Source of the DNA: Legionellaceae bacterium | GTDB taxonomy: Bacteria; Pseudomonadota; Gammaproteobacteria; Legionellales; Legionellaceae | Assembly (NCBI GenBank): GCA_020831865.1 | Contig: JAFIFT010000028.1 | Coordinates: 1 to 64,000, forward strand | Direction: 5' to 3' | DNA length: 64,000 bases | The notes under the pieces: model-generated | What the model was told of the DNA's origin: nothing | Seen by the model: only the letters and a program-made list of their open reading frames with translations | The model's database searches: none | Shown: positions 62,484-64,000 of the stretch, piece after piece | Layout of the letters: the number at the start of each line of letters is the position of its first letter | Position numbering within the stretch: the first letter of the stretch is position 1 | Translations under genes and position numbers: made by a program

Positions 62484-62770
62484 TTTTTACCCGTGTACCC
62501 GGTTTAAGATTTTGGTTGAGCTGGCATCATTGACCCGATAACCGCATCCAGCAATCCGGATTATTTTGCCAGCATTCGTGCTGATTTTTCAGCACACCCT
62601 GCTGAGGTACCTCACCGAAATGAGTTCGTGGCAGGCGATGTAGAGGTGGACGCAGAGACCTTGCCTGCACGAATCAATTGGAAAAACCACCTACACCTTA
62701 TTGGTTCTGTCCTCTATTCCGGCTGGCTCCGTGATGTTTACACGTGTACCCGGTTTAAGATTTTGGTTGA
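62259..62770. repeat. 261-bp tandem duplication spanning two gene ends
   Basis: Unit 1 is 62259-62519 and unit 2 is 62520-62770. They differ at about 9 positions and by one 10-bp deletion in unit 2 (after AATCAA, near 62677), so about 96 percent identity outside the gap. The plus-strand unknown gene stops within unit 1 (62483). The minus-strand riboflavin-synthase-like gene ends within unit 2 (62691). From 62484 to 62690 no gene is coding. Confidence 0.93.
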
Positions 62771-63332
62771 ATTGTGATTGTTCTCTGGTTTCTCGCCCAC
62801 AATAAATTGAAAATTTTATTAAATGACTATCACTGGATACCTCGCGAGCGGTTAAACTGGAGCCGGCAAGTCCTAAATGGCAATCTTGATGAATCACTGA
62901 TGCAAGACTCACGGGTGCTTCGAAGTTAAGTTTCAAGGTATGTTTATGACCGTCCAGCGCTGAATAATTCATATAGGTTACTTGGCTTAAAGCGGATGGT
63001 TGCAGCATCCATAAGCTCTCGTGAGACAAGTCCTCTTCTGCTAGTACCCCTAGAGTTAGCCTGCTTCCCAGATCGATATTCTTTACGGATGTATTGTTGA
63101 CCAACTCAAATGTGCTGCGAGCCTTAAAATGAGAGTCATTGTTTTCCATAACCTGAAAAAGGACGCCATCTAATTGTATATAATCATCGCTGGATAATTT
63201 TCTCTGCCCAATATTTCGACAAGTTAGAACAACTATTTTAAGCTCATCATCTTCTTGATACCCATCAACTATGATATCTTGATGAGCAAGGCCTGAAAAA
63301 AAACAAAACAAATCTTGCTTGCTTCTTGGCAT
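62691..63332 (-). CDS. Degenerate riboflavin-synthase-fold (lumazine-binding-like) protein
   Basis: 213 aa in two repeats like riboflavin synthase alpha chain. Repeat 1 shows SSDDYIQLDGVLFQVMEN and LGSRLTLGVLAEED; repeat 2 shows CHLGLAGSSLTAREV and LKPGTRVNITEP, paralleling the GISLTVGEV and G-x-RVNIE of the real enzyme. The first-repeat Ser/Cys of GDSIAVNGVCLTV are replaced (DDYIQLDGVLFQV), the MFTG start is missing, and GH-x-x-x-GH is not found, so catalysis is doubtful. It may bind a flavin or lumazine, or have another role. AAGGAGTG lies before ATG 63332. The stop is in duplication unit 2. Confidence 0.6.
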   Translation of the reverse strand: MPRSKQDLFCFFSGLAHQDIIVDGYQEDDELKIVVLTCRNIGQRKLSSDDYIQLDGVLFQVMENNDSHFKARSTFELVNNTSVKNIDLGSRLTLGVLAEEDLSHESLWMLQPSALSQVTYMNYSALDGHKHTLKLNFEAPVSLASVIHQDCHLGLAGSSLTAREVSSDSHLIKFSIYCGRETREQSQFNQNLKPGTRVNITEPAGIEDRTNKV

Positions 63333-63565
63333 AAAAGTGCACTCCTTATTGTGAGGTTAATTAAGCGGTTCTCTGTATACTGCCTCAAGAGCACCATGCG
63401 ACTAACCACAGATACGCTTGTAACCACAGCCCTTTACAATAGTGTAATTTAATTACAAGCTTCATATAATAGTCTGCTCCTAAAAAGTACATTTTATCTT
63501 AAATTAAAACTAATGTAAATTAATGCGCGAAGGGAAGGCACGGCTGCCCCCTTAAAAAGGGTCAC

Positions 63566-63590
63566 GTCGTTTCGAGCGAAGCGAGGAATC
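63566..63590. repeat. Dispersed 25-bp repeat, copy 4 (diverged)
   Basis: Ungapped alignment to the copies at 16-40, 16138-16162 and 37739-37763. It shares GAGCG and AGCGA with copy 1 but has several changes (TCGTTTCGAGC). It is intergenic, about 30 bp upstream of the purB -10 element. Confidence 0.65.
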
Positions 63591-63619
63591 TCTTGGGTCA
63601 ACCCAATATTTTTCGGTTT

Positions 63620-63628
63620 TGCTATAAT
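63620..63628 (+). promoter_or_regulatory. Extended -10 promoter of purB
   Basis: TGCTATAAT at 63620-63628 is a perfect extended -10 (TG-N-TATAAT) with no clear -35, about 105 bp before the purB ATG. No PurR operator was recognised. Confidence 0.65.
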
Positions 63629-63732
63629 AGCACCCTAAAAAAACATTTTCATTTATTATATGCACGACATTCATTCACTTTTGCGTTGACTTCTACTATC
63701 ATAGTGCCTTTCTTGGTAAACGACAACAATCA

Positions 63733-64000
63733 ATGACTCTGACATCTTTAAATGCAATTAGCCCCATAGACGGTCGATACAGCTCAAAAACAAATATATT
63801 GAGCCGGTTTTTTAGTGAATCCGCCCTGATTTATTATCGTTTAATGGTTGAAATTCGTTGGCTGGAATCGATTGCGGCAAATGTTGCTATTAAAGAAATC
63901 CCCCCTTTTCGTCCGGATGAAAAACGCTTCCTGCAAGCTATTTTGGATCAATTTGATGAATCCCATGCGCTGGCAGTGAAAAATCATGAAAAGATAACCA
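63733..64000 (+). CDS. purB: Adenylosuccinate lyase, 5' part (runs off the window)
   Basis: The first 89 codons are present. MTLTSLNAISPIDGRYSSKT is the hallmark PurB N-terminus, followed by FFSESALIYYRLMVEIRWLE and the helix leading to AVKNHEKIT, which contacts substrate. It acts twice in purine synthesis (SAICAR and adenylosuccinate cleavage). The gene continues past 64000, so the catalytic Ser loop is not seen here. Confidence 0.93.
   Translation, partial: MTLTSLNAISPIDGRYSSKTNILSRFFSESALIYYRLMVEIRWLESIAANVAIKEIPPFRPDEKRFLQAILDQFDESHALAVKNHEKIT

Larger units (their letters stand above)
63333..63732. other. 400-bp divergent intergenic region before purB
   Basis: No gene seen. It carries promoters for the minus-strand gene at 63332 and for purB, plus a copy of the dispersed 25-bp repeat. 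A/T-rich from 63430 to 63520. Confidence 0.6.

Noticed and set aside
1..64000. CRISPR array, tRNA, rRNA or insertion sequence
   Set aside because: No regularly spaced direct repeats, T-loop (GGTTCRANTCC) patterns, rRNA blocks or transposase-like frames were seen.

Overview
The window is a dense chromosomal segment (about 57 protein genes in 64 kb, moderate GC) from a Gram-negative gammaproteobacterium. Housekeeping genes look gammaproteobacterial: a full System I ccm operon, the rlmD-relA pair, GlnA with the adenylylation Tyr, a MinC-LpxH pair, MiaE, long-form QueF and RlmJ. The accessory content is typical of Legionellales (Legionella, Coxiella and Aquicella relatives): a DUF1566/Lcl-type secreted protein, a PlcA/PlcB-like secreted hydrolase, an exported choloylglycine-hydrolase-fold enzyme, a POT peptide transporter, PPi-type phosphofructokinase and several helical proteins of unknown function. 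The placement is inference; no 16S rRNA or Dot/Icm gene lies here.

1-8.7 kb: glutaminase and SohB on the minus strand, then ccmABCDEFGHI on the plus strand. 8.7-11.3 kb: an unknown helical/membrane protein and a POT transporter. 11.5-17.4 kb: hutU-hutH-aldehyde dehydrogenase, then rnhA-dnaQ. 17.6-21.1 kb: the Lcl-domain protein, a universal stress protein and a PLC-like exported protein. 21.2-26.6 kb: rlmD-relA convergent with recQ. 26.7-29.7 kb: a three-gene branched-chain acyl-CoA (probably valine) degradation operon. 29.8-35.1 kb: glnA and a DUF4124 protein, htpG behind a sigma-32-type promoter, and a yqjD-yqjE-yqjK-like membrane operon. 35-40 kb: a structured element before an alpha/beta hydrolase, rimI, a type IV pilin behind a sigma-54-type promoter, and a PPi-phosphofructokinase. 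40.5-47.5 kb: two surface-polysaccharide genes and an RND efflux pair. 47.6-52.7 kb: minC-lpxH plus three unknown proteins around miaE. 52.9-60.9 kb: BCCT transporter, MscS-type channel, queF, gloA, rlmJ and the Ntn hydrolase. 61-64 kb: a split unknown gene, a tandem duplication, a degenerate riboflavin-synthase-like protein and the start of purB.

The parts most worth a second look are: a 261-bp tandem duplication at 62.26-62.77 kb that gives two convergent genes separate 3' ends; the riboflavin-synthase-fold protein beside it that lacks the usual active-site signature; the probable frameshift splitting the gene upstream; a 122-nt nested inverted-repeat element at 35.1 kb; four copies of one 25-bp intergenic repeat; and the well-formed alternative-sigma promoters of htpG (sigma-32) and pilA (sigma-54). 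No CRISPR array, tRNA, rRNA, transposase or phage gene was seen.
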